Source: Pseudomonas sp. Bout1 (GTDB lineage: Bacteria; Pseudomonadota; Gammaproteobacteria; Pseudomonadales; Pseudomonadaceae). Taken from it: a stretch of 64,000 nucleotides of DNA. A program made the position numbers and the translations under genes. Location: positions 4,169,001 through 4,233,000 of the forward strand of contig NZ_JAVIWK010000001.1 in the NCBI RefSeq assembly GCF_034314165.1, written 5' to 3'. Below are positions 53,408 through 62,974 of this stretch, piece after piece. Under the pieces are notes generated by a model. It was not told the DNA's origin, ran no database searches, and saw only the letters and a list, made by a program, of their open reading frames with translations. The stretch's first letter is position 1, and every line of letters begins with the position of its first letter.

Positions 53408-56044
53408 TCAGGTTTTTGGCTGCAACAACAGCGCCACCAACGCACTCCACCCCGTCTGGTGCGAAGCCCCCAACCCACGCCCGGTCTCACCATGAAAGTA
53501 CTCATGGAACAACACCAGGTCGCGACTCGCCGGGTCAGCCTCCAACTGCGCATACCCCACCATTGATGGCCTTGAACCGTTTTCATCCCTTAGAAACAGC
53601 CCGATCAAGCGCTGGCTGAGACCATCGGCAACCTCCTCCAACGACGCCAGATACCCACTTCCCGCCGGGTACTCCACCGAGAAATTGTCGGCGTAGTAGC
53701 GATGAAATTCGCGCAGCGACTCAATCAACATGTAGTTGACCGGCATCCACAACGGGCCCCGCCAATTGGAGTTACCGCCGTACAACCGCGAGTCCGATTC
53801 CGCCGGCTCATAGCGGGCACACAACGTGTTGCCATTCATCTTCAGCGCCAGCGGCTGCTCGGCAAACGCTTTGGACAGCGAACGCACGCCAAACGTCGAG
53901 AGGAACTCGGACTCATCGAGCATGCGCCGTAGCAAATCCTTGGTCCGCTCCCCGCGCAACAACGCCAGCAACAGGCGGTTGCCCTGCCCTGGCTCGTTCC
54001 AGCGCGACACCAGCTTGGCCAGGTCCGGCCGATGCTTCATAAAGCCCAGCAAGCGCTCGCGCAAACCTTCCAACCCTTCGTGTTCACGCTGCTCCAGCAC
54101 CAGCACCGCAAAGAGCGGCATCAGGCCGACGATAGAGCGCAACCGCACCGGTTCGCTTTCACCACCGGGACGGTGCAGCACGTCATAGAAGAACTGGTCC
54201 TGCTCATCCCACAAGCCTTCGGCGCCATCGTCGACACGGTTGATCGCGCCGGCGATGTACAGGAAGTGCTCGAAGAACTTCACCGCTATGTCCACGTACA
54301 CCACGTTGCGCTTGGCCAACTCCAGGCCGATGCGCATCAGGTCCAGGGCATAGGCGGCCACCCACGCGGTGCCGTCAGCCTGGTCCAGCTGGTAACCCGG
54401 CGGCAAATCGGCCGAGCGGTCGAACAGCGCGATGTTGTCCAGCCCAAGGAACCCACCCTGGAACAGGTTTCGCCCCTCGGCGTCCTTGCGGTTCACCCAC
54501 CAGGAAAAATTCAGCAGCAGCTTGTGGAAGATCCGCTCAAGGAAATCCATGTCGCCCACGCCACTCAGCGCTTTGTCCTGCTGGTATACCCGCCAACTGG
54601 CCCAGGCATGCACCGGCGGGTTGGCATCGTCAAACCGCCATTCGTAGGCCGGCAACTGGCCATTCGGGTGCATGAAGCGGTCCTTCACCAACAGCAACAA
54701 CTGCTGCTTGGCGTAACCCGGATCAATCAGCGCAAAGGCCACCGCCTGGAAGCCCTGGTCCCACGAGGCATACCACGGGTATTCCCAGGTGTCGGGCATC
54801 GAGAGGATGTCGAAGTTCGACAGGTGCCGCCAATGGGTATTGCGGATATGCAAACGCTCGGGCGGTGGCGCGGGCTGGGACGGGTCGCCGTCGAGCCATT
54901 GGTTCACGTCGAAGTAATACAGCTGCTTGGACCACAGCAACCCGGCCAGGGCCTGGCGCTGCACATTGCGCGCATCTGCATCGGCGATGCCCTGTTGCAG
55001 CGCCGCGTAGAAATCGTCGGCCTCCTGGCGGCGCTGCTCGAACAGCTTGCGTGCGTTGATCCAGGGCGCATCCGCCGGGGCAAAGCGCAGGTACAGGGTT
55101 GTGCTTTCCTGGCCCGCCAGTTCCAGGATGAAACGCGCGGCGACCTTGGTGCCCGAATCCCGGCGAATCGCCGCTTCGCAACCCGTGGTCACATAGTCAT
55201 TGATCCCGTCCTTGAACGGCCCCGGCGCAGGCTGCCCGTCCAGCTTGGGGAAGTTGGTTTCGTTCTCGCAGAACAACCACTCCACACCGTCCTGGCCCCA
55301 CGCGCTCAGGTGGCGGTCAAACAATTCATGGTGCCGCGCCACCACCTGTTCGCCCTCCAGGCGCAACTCGGGTTTGGGCGCATCCGCGTCCCAGCTCCAG
55401 TCGTTGCGCGCCCACAGGTGCGGTAATACCTGCAAGCGCGTGGGCTGGGCGGAACGGTTATGGACCGTGATGCGCATGAACACATCGTCAGGCTGGTGCT
55501 TGGCGTATTCCACCGTGACGTCGCAATAGCGGTTGTCTTCGAAGACCCCGGTGTCGAGGATTTCGTATTCGGCGTCCCCCAACCCACGCCGGGCGTTCTC
55601 GGTGATCAAGTCGTCGTAGGGAAATGCGCCGTGGGGGTATTTGTAGAGCATGCGCATGTAGGCATGGCTCGGCACGCCATCAACGAAAAAGTACAGTTCC
55701 TTGACGTCTTCGCCGTGGTTGCCCTCGGCGTTATTCAGGCCGAACAGGCGCTCCTTGATGATCGCGTCATGCTCGTTCCACAGCGCCAGGCCCAGGCACC
55801 AGCGCTGGGCCTTGTCGCTGAACCCCGCCAGGCCATCCTCGCCCCAGCGGTAGGCGCGGCTGCGGGCATGTTCGTGGGGGAAGTAACGCCAGGCATCGCC
55901 GTCGGCGCTGTAGTCTTCGCGTACCGTGCCCCATTGCCGCTCGCTCAGGTAGGGGCCCCAGTCACGCCAGCGCTCGCCGTCAGTGTTGGCCAGGCGCTGG
56001 CCTTCAATCGTTTCCAGAATGTTCGTCGCAGGCTGTGCCGTCAT
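53408..56044 (-). CDS. GH63/MGH1-like glucosidase
   Basis: 878 residues from the ATG at 56044; the open frame upstream to 56131 is not coding. The C-terminal two thirds is an (alpha/alpha)6 barrel with the MGH1-like pattern (WEYPWYASWDQGFQAVAFAL, SWWVNRKDAEGRNLFQGGFLGLDNIALFDRS, NSNWRGPLWMPVNYMLIESL). Candidate acids include the Asp of ASWDQGF and the Glu of LFHEYFHGETGRG. Relatives hydrolyse mannosylglycerate, glucosylglycerate or trehalose-like solutes; the substrate here is unknown. It stands alone on its transcript and is cytoplasmic. Confidence 0.85.
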   Translation of the reverse strand: MTAQPATNILETIEGQRLANTDGERWRDWGPYLSERQWGTVREDYSADGDAWRYFPHEHARSRAYRWGEDGLAGFSDKAQRWCLGLALWNEHDAIIKERLFGLNNAEGNHGEDVKELYFFVDGVPSHAYMRMLYKYPHGAFPYDDLITENARRGLGDAEYEILDTGVFEDNRYCDVTVEYAKHQPDDVFMRITVHNRSAQPTRLQVLPHLWARNDWSWDADAPKPELRLEGEQVVARHHELFDRHLSAWGQDGVEWLFCENETNFPKLDGQPAPGPFKDGINDYVTTGCEAAIRRDSGTKVAARFILELAGQESTTLYLRFAPADAPWINARKLFEQRRQEADDFYAALQQGIADADARNVQRQALAGLLWSKQLYYFDVNQWLDGDPSQPAPPPERLHIRNTHWRHLSNFDILSMPDTWEYPWYASWDQGFQAVAFALIDPGYAKQQLLLLVKDRFMHPNGQLPAYEWRFDDANPPVHAWASWRVYQQDKALSGVGDMDFLERIFHKLLLNFSWWVNRKDAEGRNLFQGGFLGLDNIALFDRSADLPPGYQLDQADGTAWVAAYALDLMRIGLELAKRNVVYVDIAVKFFEHFLYIAGAINRVDDGAEGLWDEQDQFFYDVLHRPGGESEPVRLRSIVGLMPLFAVLVLEQREHEGLEGLRERLLGFMKHRPDLAKLVSRWNEPGQGNRLLLALLRGERTKDLLRRMLDESEFLSTFGVRSLSKAFAEQPLALKMNGNTLCARYEPAESDSRLYGGNSNWRGPLWMPVNYMLIESLREFHRYYADNFSVEYPAGSGYLASLEEVADGLSQRLIGLFLRDENGSRPSMVGYAQLEADPASRDLVLFHEYFHGETGRGLGASHQTGWSALVALLLQPKT

Positions 56045-56240
56045 CGATTCTTCCGTCGCGTTCAGAGGTGGCGGCCAGTGTAGAGCCCATCGGCGGTGAG
56101 ATGCACGTGAAGCTGGCGACATCCAGCTCATTCATTTGCAGAATGAAGTCCAGAGGAATCTTCGTTTGCAAGGCGCTGGCAGGCCCAACAAAATCAGGCA
56201 ACCGTGCTTTTTATCTCTCGTAGCCGCCAGGAATTTTTCT

Positions 56241-57599
56241 ATGCCCACCGTCAGCCCTGACGAGATTCGCAAAGGCTTCTCCAAAGCCATGTCCGACATG
56301 TACCGCGATGAAGTGCCGTTGTATGGCGCATTGATGGAACTGGTGGCCCAGACCAATGCCCGAGTGCTGGAAACCGACGCCGGGCTGGCTCACCAACTGC
56401 AACGCACCGGGGAAATCCAGCGTTTGGACATGGAGCGCCATGGCGCCATTCGCCTGGGCACCGCCGAAGAGCTGGCGACCATCAGCCGCCTGTTCGCGGT
56501 GATGGGCATGCAGCCGGTGGGCTATTACGACCTCACGCCGGCCGGGGTTCCGGTGCACTCCACGGCCTTTCGCGCGGTGCATGAAAGCGCGCTGCAAACC
56601 AGCCCGTTTCGGGTGTTCACCTCCCTGCTGCGCCTGGAATTGATCGAGAACCCTGAACTGCGGGCGTTTGCCCAGTCGGCCCTGACCAAGCGCTCGATCT
56701 TCACCCCGCGCGCCCTGCAGCTGATCCAGCAGGCCGAAGCCGAAGACGGCCTCGACGCCACCCACGCCGAGGAGTTTATCCAGCAAGCCCTGGAAACCTT
56801 CCGCTGGCACCACACCGCCACCGTCACCGCCGCGCAGTACCAGCAACTGAGCGATCAGCACCGGCTGATCGCCGACGTGGTGGCGTTCAAGGGCCCGCAC
56901 ATCAACCACCTGACGCCGCGCACCCTGGACATCGACCAGGTACAGGCCGCGATGCCCGGCAAAGGCATCACCCCCAAGGCCGTGATCGAAGGCCCGCCCC
57001 GCCGCCGGTGCCCGATCTTGCTGCGCCAGACCAGCTTCAAGGCGCTGGATGAAGCCATTGCCTTTACCGACGCCAAGGGCAGCCACAGCGCCCGCTTCGG
57101 TGAAATAGAACAACGCGGCGTGGCGCTGACACCCAAGGGCCGCGCGCTGTATGACCAACTGCTGAATGCTGCACGGGATGAATTGGGGGCGTTTCCGAAT
57201 GAGGCCAATGCCGGGCGCTACACCGAATTGATGGAGCAGCACTTCCAGGCGTTTCCCGATAACCACCGCGAGATGCGTGAGCAGGAACTGGCGTACTTCC
57301 GCTACTTCGTGACCGAGAAAGGCCTGGCCGCCCAGGACAAGGTTAAAACCCTGGACGAACTGATCGCCGCCGGCCACGTGGACGTGGAACCGCTGGTGTA
57401 CGAGGATTTTCTGCCGGTGAGTGCCGCGGGGATTTTCCAGTCGAACCTGGGGGATGCTGCGCAAAGTCACTACGCGGCCAACTCCAACCAGGCAGAGTTT
57501 GAAAAGGCCCTGGGCCGCCAGACCATTGATGAGCTTAAGTTATACGGGAAAACCCAGCAGCGCTCGATTGACGAATGCAAACGCGCGCTGCTGGCTTGA
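56241..57599 (+). CDS. hglS: 2-oxoadipate dioxygenase/decarboxylase (DUF1338 family)
   Basis: 452 residues from the ATG at 56241 (CCAGGAA upstream). Vicinal-oxygen-chelate-like fold with a DMERHGAIRLG segment (His67), FKGPHINHLTPRTLDID (His220/His223) and FGEIEQRGVALT (Glu288/Glu290), the candidate iron ligands. HglS of P. putida converts 2-oxoadipate to D-2-hydroxyglutarate in D-lysine breakdown. No other lysine gene is adjacent. Ends before a clear terminator hairpin. Confidence 0.9.
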   Translation: MPTVSPDEIRKGFSKAMSDMYRDEVPLYGALMELVAQTNARVLETDAGLAHQLQRTGEIQRLDMERHGAIRLGTAEELATISRLFAVMGMQPVGYYDLTPAGVPVHSTAFRAVHESALQTSPFRVFTSLLRLELIENPELRAFAQSALTKRSIFTPRALQLIQQAEAEDGLDATHAEEFIQQALETFRWHHTATVTAAQYQQLSDQHRLIADVVAFKGPHINHLTPRTLDIDQVQAAMPGKGITPKAVIEGPPRRRCPILLRQTSFKALDEAIAFTDAKGSHSARFGEIEQRGVALTPKGRALYDQLLNAARDELGAFPNEANAGRYTELMEQHFQAFPDNHREMREQELAYFRYFVTEKGLAAQDKVKTLDELIAAGHVDVEPLVYEDFLPVSAAGIFQSNLGDAAQSHYAANSNQAEFEKALGRQTIDELKLYGKTQQRSIDECKRALLA

Positions 57600-57680
57600 A
57601 AGACAGCGTCCGCCCGGCCACAGCGCATTCCATGCGCCGTCTAAAAGCCCCAGTGCCGGGCGAACGCTGGGCATGATAGG

Positions 57681-57703
57681 CAGCGACGGGGTCGCTGTCT
57701 TTC
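57681..57703 (+). terminator. Terminator hairpin after hglS
   Basis: Seven-base stem CAGCGAC/GTCGCTG with a three-base loop, followed by TCTTTC. Upstream GCCGGGCG pairs with CGCCCGGC at 57611, adding a second hairpin. Probably serves both hglS and the convergent small gene. Confidence 0.65.
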
Positions 57704-57724
57704 AGGCAATTCTGAACAAATCTT

Positions 57725-57964
57725 CTACTTGGCCGCCGCTTTCTCCAACTGCTCGACAATTTTGTCTTTGATCAACAGGCGCTTTTTCTTCAGCTTCTCC
57801 AGCTCCTCATCAGCGCCGCTCGAGGACTCAAGTTCCAGTACCTCCTTGTCGGCGCCGTCGTATTGGTGGAGCAGCGAATCCAGGTAGTTGTCGCCCGCCC
57901 TGCGCTGTTGAATGTCTTCCTTGGTGAAAGTCAGGTCCTGATACAGGTCGTGTTTCACTGGCAT
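57725..57964 (-). CDS. YdcH family protein (DUF465)
   Basis: 79 residues from the ATG at 57964, with GGAGG close upstream. The product is a short, highly charged helical hairpin (FTKEDIQQRRAGDNYLDSLLHQYD, then EELEKLKKKRLLIKDKIVEQLEKA), the DUF465 pattern common in Pseudomonas. Function unknown; the charged C-terminal coiled coil suggests oligomerisation. A much longer frame covering it upstream is antisense to the transketolase gene and is not real. Confidence 0.88.
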   Translation of the reverse strand: MPVKHDLYQDLTFTKEDIQQRRAGDNYLDSLLHQYDGADKEVLELESSSGADEELEKLKKKRLLIKDKIVEQLEKAAAK

Positions 57965-58153
57965 GGAGTACCTCCGCAAGTTGATCAATGACTGAATGCC
58001 CCTTGAAGCTAGCCCATCCGACGGGCTCTTGTCATGTTTGAGATCAACCTGTCGCGTTTGCGCCCCCGTTCGTCGCTGGGCAGACGATTTCATAAAACCT
58101 TTGGCGCACGCTGCCCTCCACTGTAGATCGTCACCCGATGGAGAACAGGTTCC

Positions 58154-60220
58154 ATGAATCACGCTGCCAACGCTGTCGACACCCAGTGCATCAACACCAT
58201 CCGTACCCTGGCCATGGACGCCGTGCAGAAGGCCAACTCCGGCCACCCCGGCACACCCATGGGCCTGGCGCCCGTCGGCTACACCTTGTGGAGCCGTTTC
58301 CTGCGTTACCACCCCGAACACCCCGACTGGCCCAACCGTGACCGTTTCGTGTTGTCGGTGGGCCACGCTTCGATGCTGTTGTATTCGCTGTTGCACCTGG
58401 CAGGCGTGGTGGAAATCGACGCTCACGGCAAGCGCTCCGGCCACCCGGCGATCAGCCTGGATGACATCAAGCAGTTCCGGCAGATGAGTTCCAAGACCCC
58501 CGGCCACCCCGAATACCGCATGACCACCGGCGTGGAAACCACCACCGGGCCACTCGGCCAGGGTTGTGCCAACAGCGTCGGCATGGCGATGGCCGAGCGT
58601 TGGCTGGCCAAGCGTTTCAACCATGACGACCGGGTGCTGTTCGACTACAACGTGTACACCCTGTGCGGCGACGGCGACATGATGGAGGGCATCAGCAGCG
58701 AGGCCGCGTCCATCGCCGGGCATTTGAAGCTGGATAACCTGTGCTGGATTTACGACAACAATACGATCAGCATCGAAGGCCACACCGAACTGGCCTTCAG
58801 CGAGGACGTGATCAAGCGCTTCCAGGCCTACGGCTGGCACACTTTGCACGTTACCGATGCCAATGACCTGCTGGCCCTGAGCGATGCCCTGGGCACCTTC
58901 CAGAAAAACACCGGCGCACCGACCCTGATCGTGGTCGACAGCGTGATCGGCTATGGCTCGCCGCACAAACACAACACGGCTTCGGCCCATGGCGAACCGT
59001 TGGGCGACGAGGAAATCCGTTTGACCAAAGCCGCTTACGGCTGGCCCGAAGATTCAAGCTTCCTGGTCCCGGATGAAGCGCGCACCGTCCTGCGGGATGC
59101 GCTGCTGTCGCGCAGCAAGCCGCTGTACGAGCAATGGACGCAAACCCTGTCCCACCTGGAACAATACGAGCCGGAACTGGCCGATGAGCTACGGCGCATG
59201 CGTGCCGGCGAGATGCCCGAGCATTGGCAGGACCAGTTGCCGAACTTTGCCAGCGATGCCAAGGGTGTCGCCAGCCGCGCCGCCGGGGGTGAGGTATTGA
59301 ATGCGTTTGCCCAGCAGATTCCTTGGCTGCTCGGCGGCTCGGCAGACTTGTCGCCCTCCACCAAGACCAACCTGACGTTCGACGGTGCCGGGCGTTTCAG
59401 CGCCCAGAACTATGGCGGGCGCAACCTGCACTTCGGTATTCGCGAACACGCCATGGGCGCGATTGCCAACGGCATGGCGCTGTCGTACCTGCGGCCTTAT
59501 ACCTCGACGTTCCTGGTGTTCAGCGATTACATGAAACCGCCGATTCGCCTCGCGGCAATCATGGAACTGCCGGTGGTGTTTGTGTTTACCCATGACTCGA
59601 TTGGCGTCGGCGAAGACGGCCCCACCCACCAGCCCATCGAACACCTGACCCAACTGCGCGCCACTCCAGGCTTGCTGACCCTGCGCCCAGGCGACGCGAA
59701 TGAAACCCTGGAAGCCTGGAAGATTGCCCTGGCCCAGACCCATCGCCCGACGTGCGTGGTGCTGTCGCGGCAGAACCTGCCGACCCTGGACCGCACGAAG
59801 TATGCAGCGGCAACGGGGACAGCACGTGGTGCCTATGTGCTGGCCGGTGCCGATAAGCCCCAGGTGATCCTGATGGCGACCGGCAGTGAAGTCAGCCTGG
59901 CAGTGGGCGCCTATGAACAGCTGAAGGCCGAGGGCGTGGCAGCGCAAGTGGTGTCGATGCCCAGCTGGGAACTGTTCGAAGAACAAGACCAGGCCTACCG
60001 CGACAGCGTGCTGCCGCCGGCGGTGAAGGCACGGTTGGTGGTGGAACAGGCCGGCCCCTTGGGCTGGGACCGCTACGTGGGGCAGACCGGCGCCAAGGTG
60101 GTGATGAACAGCTTTGGCGCATCCGCACCGCTGGCCAAGTTGCAGGCCAAGTTCGGCTTTACCCTGGAGAATGTGGTGAAGCTGGCGAAGGAGCAGGTCA
60201 AGCTCAACACCGCGGATTAA
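58154..60220 (+). CDS. tkt: Transketolase
   Basis: 688 residues. TPP-binding and catalytic signatures are present: NSGHPGTPMGLAP, HASMLLYSLLHLAG, the GDGDMMEGISSEA motif (GDG..), then GGSADLSPSTKT and EHAMGAIANGMALSYLRPYTSTF with VFTHDSIGVGEDGPTHQPIEHL. It transfers two-carbon units between pentose, tetrose and heptose phosphates. The N-terminus is somewhat unlike the housekeeping Pseudomonas enzyme as I remember it, so it may be a second paralogue; this needs a comparison with the rest of the genome. It could consume erythrose 4-phosphate from the locus at 39-48 kb. Confidence 0.92.
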   Translation: MNHAANAVDTQCINTIRTLAMDAVQKANSGHPGTPMGLAPVGYTLWSRFLRYHPEHPDWPNRDRFVLSVGHASMLLYSLLHLAGVVEIDAHGKRSGHPAISLDDIKQFRQMSSKTPGHPEYRMTTGVETTTGPLGQGCANSVGMAMAERWLAKRFNHDDRVLFDYNVYTLCGDGDMMEGISSEAASIAGHLKLDNLCWIYDNNTISIEGHTELAFSEDVIKRFQAYGWHTLHVTDANDLLALSDALGTFQKNTGAPTLIVVDSVIGYGSPHKHNTASAHGEPLGDEEIRLTKAAYGWPEDSSFLVPDEARTVLRDALLSRSKPLYEQWTQTLSHLEQYEPELADELRRMRAGEMPEHWQDQLPNFASDAKGVASRAAGGEVLNAFAQQIPWLLGGSADLSPSTKTNLTFDGAGRFSAQNYGGRNLHFGIREHAMGAIANGMALSYLRPYTSTFLVFSDYMKPPIRLAAIMELPVVFVFTHDSIGVGEDGPTHQPIEHLTQLRATPGLLTLRPGDANETLEAWKIALAQTHRPTCVVLSRQNLPTLDRTKYAAATGTARGAYVLAGADKPQVILMATGSEVSLAVGAYEQLKAEGVAAQVVSMPSWELFEEQDQAYRDSVLPPAVKARLVVEQAGPLGWDRYVGQTGAKVVMNSFGASAPLAKLQAKFGFTLENVVKLAKEQVKLNTAD

Positions 60221-60233
60221 CTACGGGCAGCCT

Positions 60234-60269
60234 GGCGCGGCCTACCGAGGGGAGCCTTGGTGCCGCGCC
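60234..60269. terminator. Bidirectional hairpin after transketolase
   Basis: Perfect eight-base stem GGCGCGGC/GCCGCGCC around a loop of about 20 bases, between the convergent transketolase and SDR genes. No U tract. Confidence 0.55.
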
Positions 60270-60276
60270 CTGCTCC

Positions 60277-61038
60277 TCACTTGCCGCCAGTGACATCCAG
60301 AAACGTCCCCGTAATGAAAGACGCCTCGGCGCTCGCCAGCCAAAGGATGGCCTGCGCCACTTCTTCAGGCTGACCGCCGCGCCCCATGGGGATCGAATCC
60401 TTCACCCGGTCAACCCGCCCCGGCTCTCCGCCGCTGGCATGAATATCGGTGTAGATGTGCCCGGGTCGAATACAGTTGACGCGGATTCCTTCCCGGGCAA
60501 CTTCCTTGGCAAACCCGATGGTAAAGGTCTCAAGCGCGCCCTTCGACGCCGCGTAGTCGACGTATTCATTGGGACTGCCGAGCCTGGCCGATGCCGACGA
60601 GATATTCACCACAGAGCCGCCGCGCCCGTTGTGACGAAACGACATGCGTTTCACCGCTTGCTGGGCACACAGCATCGGCCCGATCGCATTCACCGCAAAA
60701 ATCCGCTGCATCCGCTCGAAATCCAGGTCCTCGACCCGGGACTGCAACGCGTTGATCCCGGCGTTGTTGACCAGCACATCGATGCGCCCGAATGCCCGGT
60801 CGATCGCGGCAAACAGTTGGGCAACCTGCTGCGGTTCGGCGCTGTCGGCGCGCACCGCCAGCGCCCGGCGACCGGCGGCCTCGATATCCGCCACCACCGC
60901 GAGGGCAGCAGACTCATCGGAAACGAAACTGATCGCCACGTCGTAACCTTGTGCGGCAGCCAGCCGCGCGGTGGCGGCGCCTACGCCACGGCTTCCACCC
61001 GTTATCAGTATCAGCGGGGCCTGCGGGACGGTATCCAT
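60277..61038 (-). CDS. Short-chain dehydrogenase/reductase
   Basis: 253 residues from the ATG at 61038. Classical SDR: ITGGSRGVGAATARL, NNAGINALQSRV, catalytic Ser in VNISSASARLGSP and YAASKGALETF, VNCIRPGHIYTDIHASGGEPGR, ending TGTFLDVTGGK. The residues after the second strand (SFVSDES) fit NADP better than NAD. Sits 44 bp from the end of the EamA transporter gene on the same strand and may share its transcript. Confidence 0.9.
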   Translation of the reverse strand: MDTVPQAPLILITGGSRGVGAATARLAAAQGYDVAISFVSDESAALAVVADIEAAGRRALAVRADSAEPQQVAQLFAAIDRAFGRIDVLVNNAGINALQSRVEDLDFERMQRIFAVNAIGPMLCAQQAVKRMSFRHNGRGGSVVNISSASARLGSPNEYVDYAASKGALETFTIGFAKEVAREGIRVNCIRPGHIYTDIHASGGEPGRVDRVKDSIPMGRGGQPEEVAQAILWLASAEASFITGTFLDVTGGK

Positions 61039-61082
61039 TGAGCGTACCTTTATGTGGTGGTGGGAAAATGCGTTGCCTGCTG

Positions 61083-61910
61083 TCAGCCGATCAAAATCGT
61101 GCCCGTGGCAATCACCACGCACGCCAGTACTTTTCGAACCGTCAGCGCCTCGCCAAGGAAGAAGTAGCCGATCAGCGCCGCAAACAACACACTGGTTTCA
61201 CGCAGCGCCGACACCGCCCCCATGGGCGCACCGGTCATGGCGTAAATGATGATCCCGTAGGCCAACAGAGATACCAGCCCACCGGCGAAGGCCGTGAAAA
61301 ACCCGGGCCGCACGCGGAACAAACTCGTTGGCCCACGCAGGCCGATATAGACCGCCGGCATCAACACGCCCCACAGCGCGCACATCCACACCGTATAGGC
61401 CATCGGGTCACCGGACAGGCGCGCGCCGATGCCGTCTGTCACGCTGTAGGCCGCGATGAAAACCCCGGTACCCAGGGCGTATGGGAGGCTGGGCACCGCC
61501 AGCCGGCGCCCTCTGAACGCCAGTGAAATGATGCCGCCCGACACCAGGGCAATGCCCAGCAGCGCGCTGGCCGAAACGCTCTCCCCGGCAAACACCGCTG
61601 CGCCAAGGGTGATCAACACGGGTGAAGAACCGCGTGAAATCGGATAGGTTTGCCCCAGGTCGCCGACCTTGTAGCTGCGCACCAGAAACAGGTTGTAGCC
61701 AACGTGCAGCACCGCTGACAACACCACATAGAACCAACTGGCCGGTGCCGGTGGCGCAAGGAACAAGGCAGTGGCGCCACTGGCAACCGCCACGGCCAGG
61801 CACATCACCGTCATCGACCAGAGCCGATCGGCGCCGCCACGCAGCAGCGCGTTCCAGCTGGCGTGCAGCAAGGCGGCGAAAAGGACCAGGAGAACGATGG
61901 GATAAGGCAT
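61083..61910 (-). CDS. EamA/DMT-family transporter
   Basis: 275 residues with ten predicted membrane spans in two EamA halves. The second half ends SVLFAALIGYFFLGEALTVRKVLACVVIATGTILIG, the family hallmark. Likely an exporter of amino acids or other small metabolites. Divergent neighbour-free; a LysR gene of the GcvA type lies 75 bp upstream on the same strand. Confidence 0.9.
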   Translation of the reverse strand: MPYPIVLLVLFAALLHASWNALLRGGADRLWSMTVMCLAVAVASGATALFLAPPAPASWFYVVLSAVLHVGYNLFLVRSYKVGDLGQTYPISRGSSPVLITLGAAVFAGESVSASALLGIALVSGGIISLAFRGRRLAVPSLPYALGTGVFIAAYSVTDGIGARLSGDPMAYTVWMCALWGVLMPAVYIGLRGPTSLFRVRPGFFTAFAGGLVSLLAYGIIIYAMTGAPMGAVSALRETSVLFAALIGYFFLGEALTVRKVLACVVIATGTILIG

Positions 61911-61985
61911 GCGCCAATCCTAAGCAATCCGGCGCGTTAACTGAAACGAAGTCTGCTCATTGAATAATGAGCAAATCCTCATGCC

Positions 61986-62891
61986 TTACGCATAAGCCAG
62001 TCCGGCGTTCACAGCTTCCTGCATCAGCCAGTCACGAAAGCTGACAATGTGCGGCCGGGATTCGAGGCCTTTGGGGCAAACAAAATAATAGGCCACAGGC
62101 GATGGGAACGGCACATCGAACAGCTTGACCAAGCGTCCGTCGCCCAGCTCTGATTCCACGTGCCCGCTGCGCGCCAAGGCGATGCCCTGGCCGAGCAATG
62201 CCGCCTCGATCGTCATGTTGGTGTCCGCAAACCTGACACTTTCCTTGAGCGGCGAAACCCCAAGCCCCACGTGCTGAAACCAGACTTCCCATTTTGGCAC
62301 CAGGTCGGCACCGTCTCGCGTCAACAGCGGGTAGCGCAGCAACTCGGCAGGCGCGTGCGGCATGCCAAAGCGCTTTAACAATTCTGGGCTCGCCACCGGG
62401 AAAATCTGTTCCCGGAACAGGAACTCCGAGTACAGCGCCGGGTAATTGCCATTGCCGAAGCGGATCGCCACGTCCGCTTCTGCGCTTGAGAAGTTGATGG
62501 CTTTGTCACTGGAGTCCAGCGTGACGAGAATTTCCGGATGCTGCTGGGCCAGGCTCGGCAAGCGTGGCAGCAGCCATTTCAGTGCGAAGGAATAGGTGGT
62601 GCTGACCTTGAGGCGTACCCGGCCCTTTTGCTCACGCAAGTCTGCGAGCGTGGCCTCAAGGTTCATGAAGAACTCCCGCACGATCGGCGCAAGGGCCGCC
62701 CCGGCGGGCGTCAGGCTGAGTGACTTGCCCCGCTGGAACAGCTGCAATCCCCACAGCTCTTCGAGGTGCTTGAGTTGATGGCTGACGGCACTCTGGGTGA
62801 CGTGCAGCTCTTCTGAAGCCGAGGTGAAGGTGGCGTGCCGCGTGGCAACTTCAAAGGCGCGCAATGTCGAGGTCGGTGGCAGGTCTCGCAT
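61986..62891 (-). CDS. LysR-type transcriptional regulator, GcvA-like
   Basis: 301 residues from the ATG at 62891 (MRDLPPTSTLRAFEVATRHATF), the typical GcvA-subgroup beginning. HTH: TFTSASEELHVTQSAVSHQLKHLEELWGLQLFQR. The effector domain has ADVAIRFGNGNYPALYSEFLF and NMTIEAALLGQGIALA. Possibly controls the EamA transporter downstream. The longer frame to 63008 lacks a plausible start. Confidence 0.9.
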   Translation of the reverse strand: MRDLPPTSTLRAFEVATRHATFTSASEELHVTQSAVSHQLKHLEELWGLQLFQRGKSLSLTPAGAALAPIVREFFMNLEATLADLREQKGRVRLKVSTTYSFALKWLLPRLPSLAQQHPEILVTLDSSDKAINFSSAEADVAIRFGNGNYPALYSEFLFREQIFPVASPELLKRFGMPHAPAELLRYPLLTRDGADLVPKWEVWFQHVGLGVSPLKESVRFADTNMTIEAALLGQGIALARSGHVESELGDGRLVKLFDVPFPSPVAYYFVCPKGLESRPHIVSFRDWLMQEAVNAGLAYA

Positions 62892-62974
62892 GGCATGGCT
62901 GCTCGGGCGGTCGCCCGCCTTTATGAATGAAAACTCATGATAGAGCATTCCAGTCGCCGGTCGACAGCGGCCCG

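Noticed and set aside
57725..58990. 421-codon minus-strand frame containing the YdcH-type protein
   Set aside because: Upstream of 57964 it is antisense to the transketolase gene. The 79-residue start has the proper ribosome binding site and family length.
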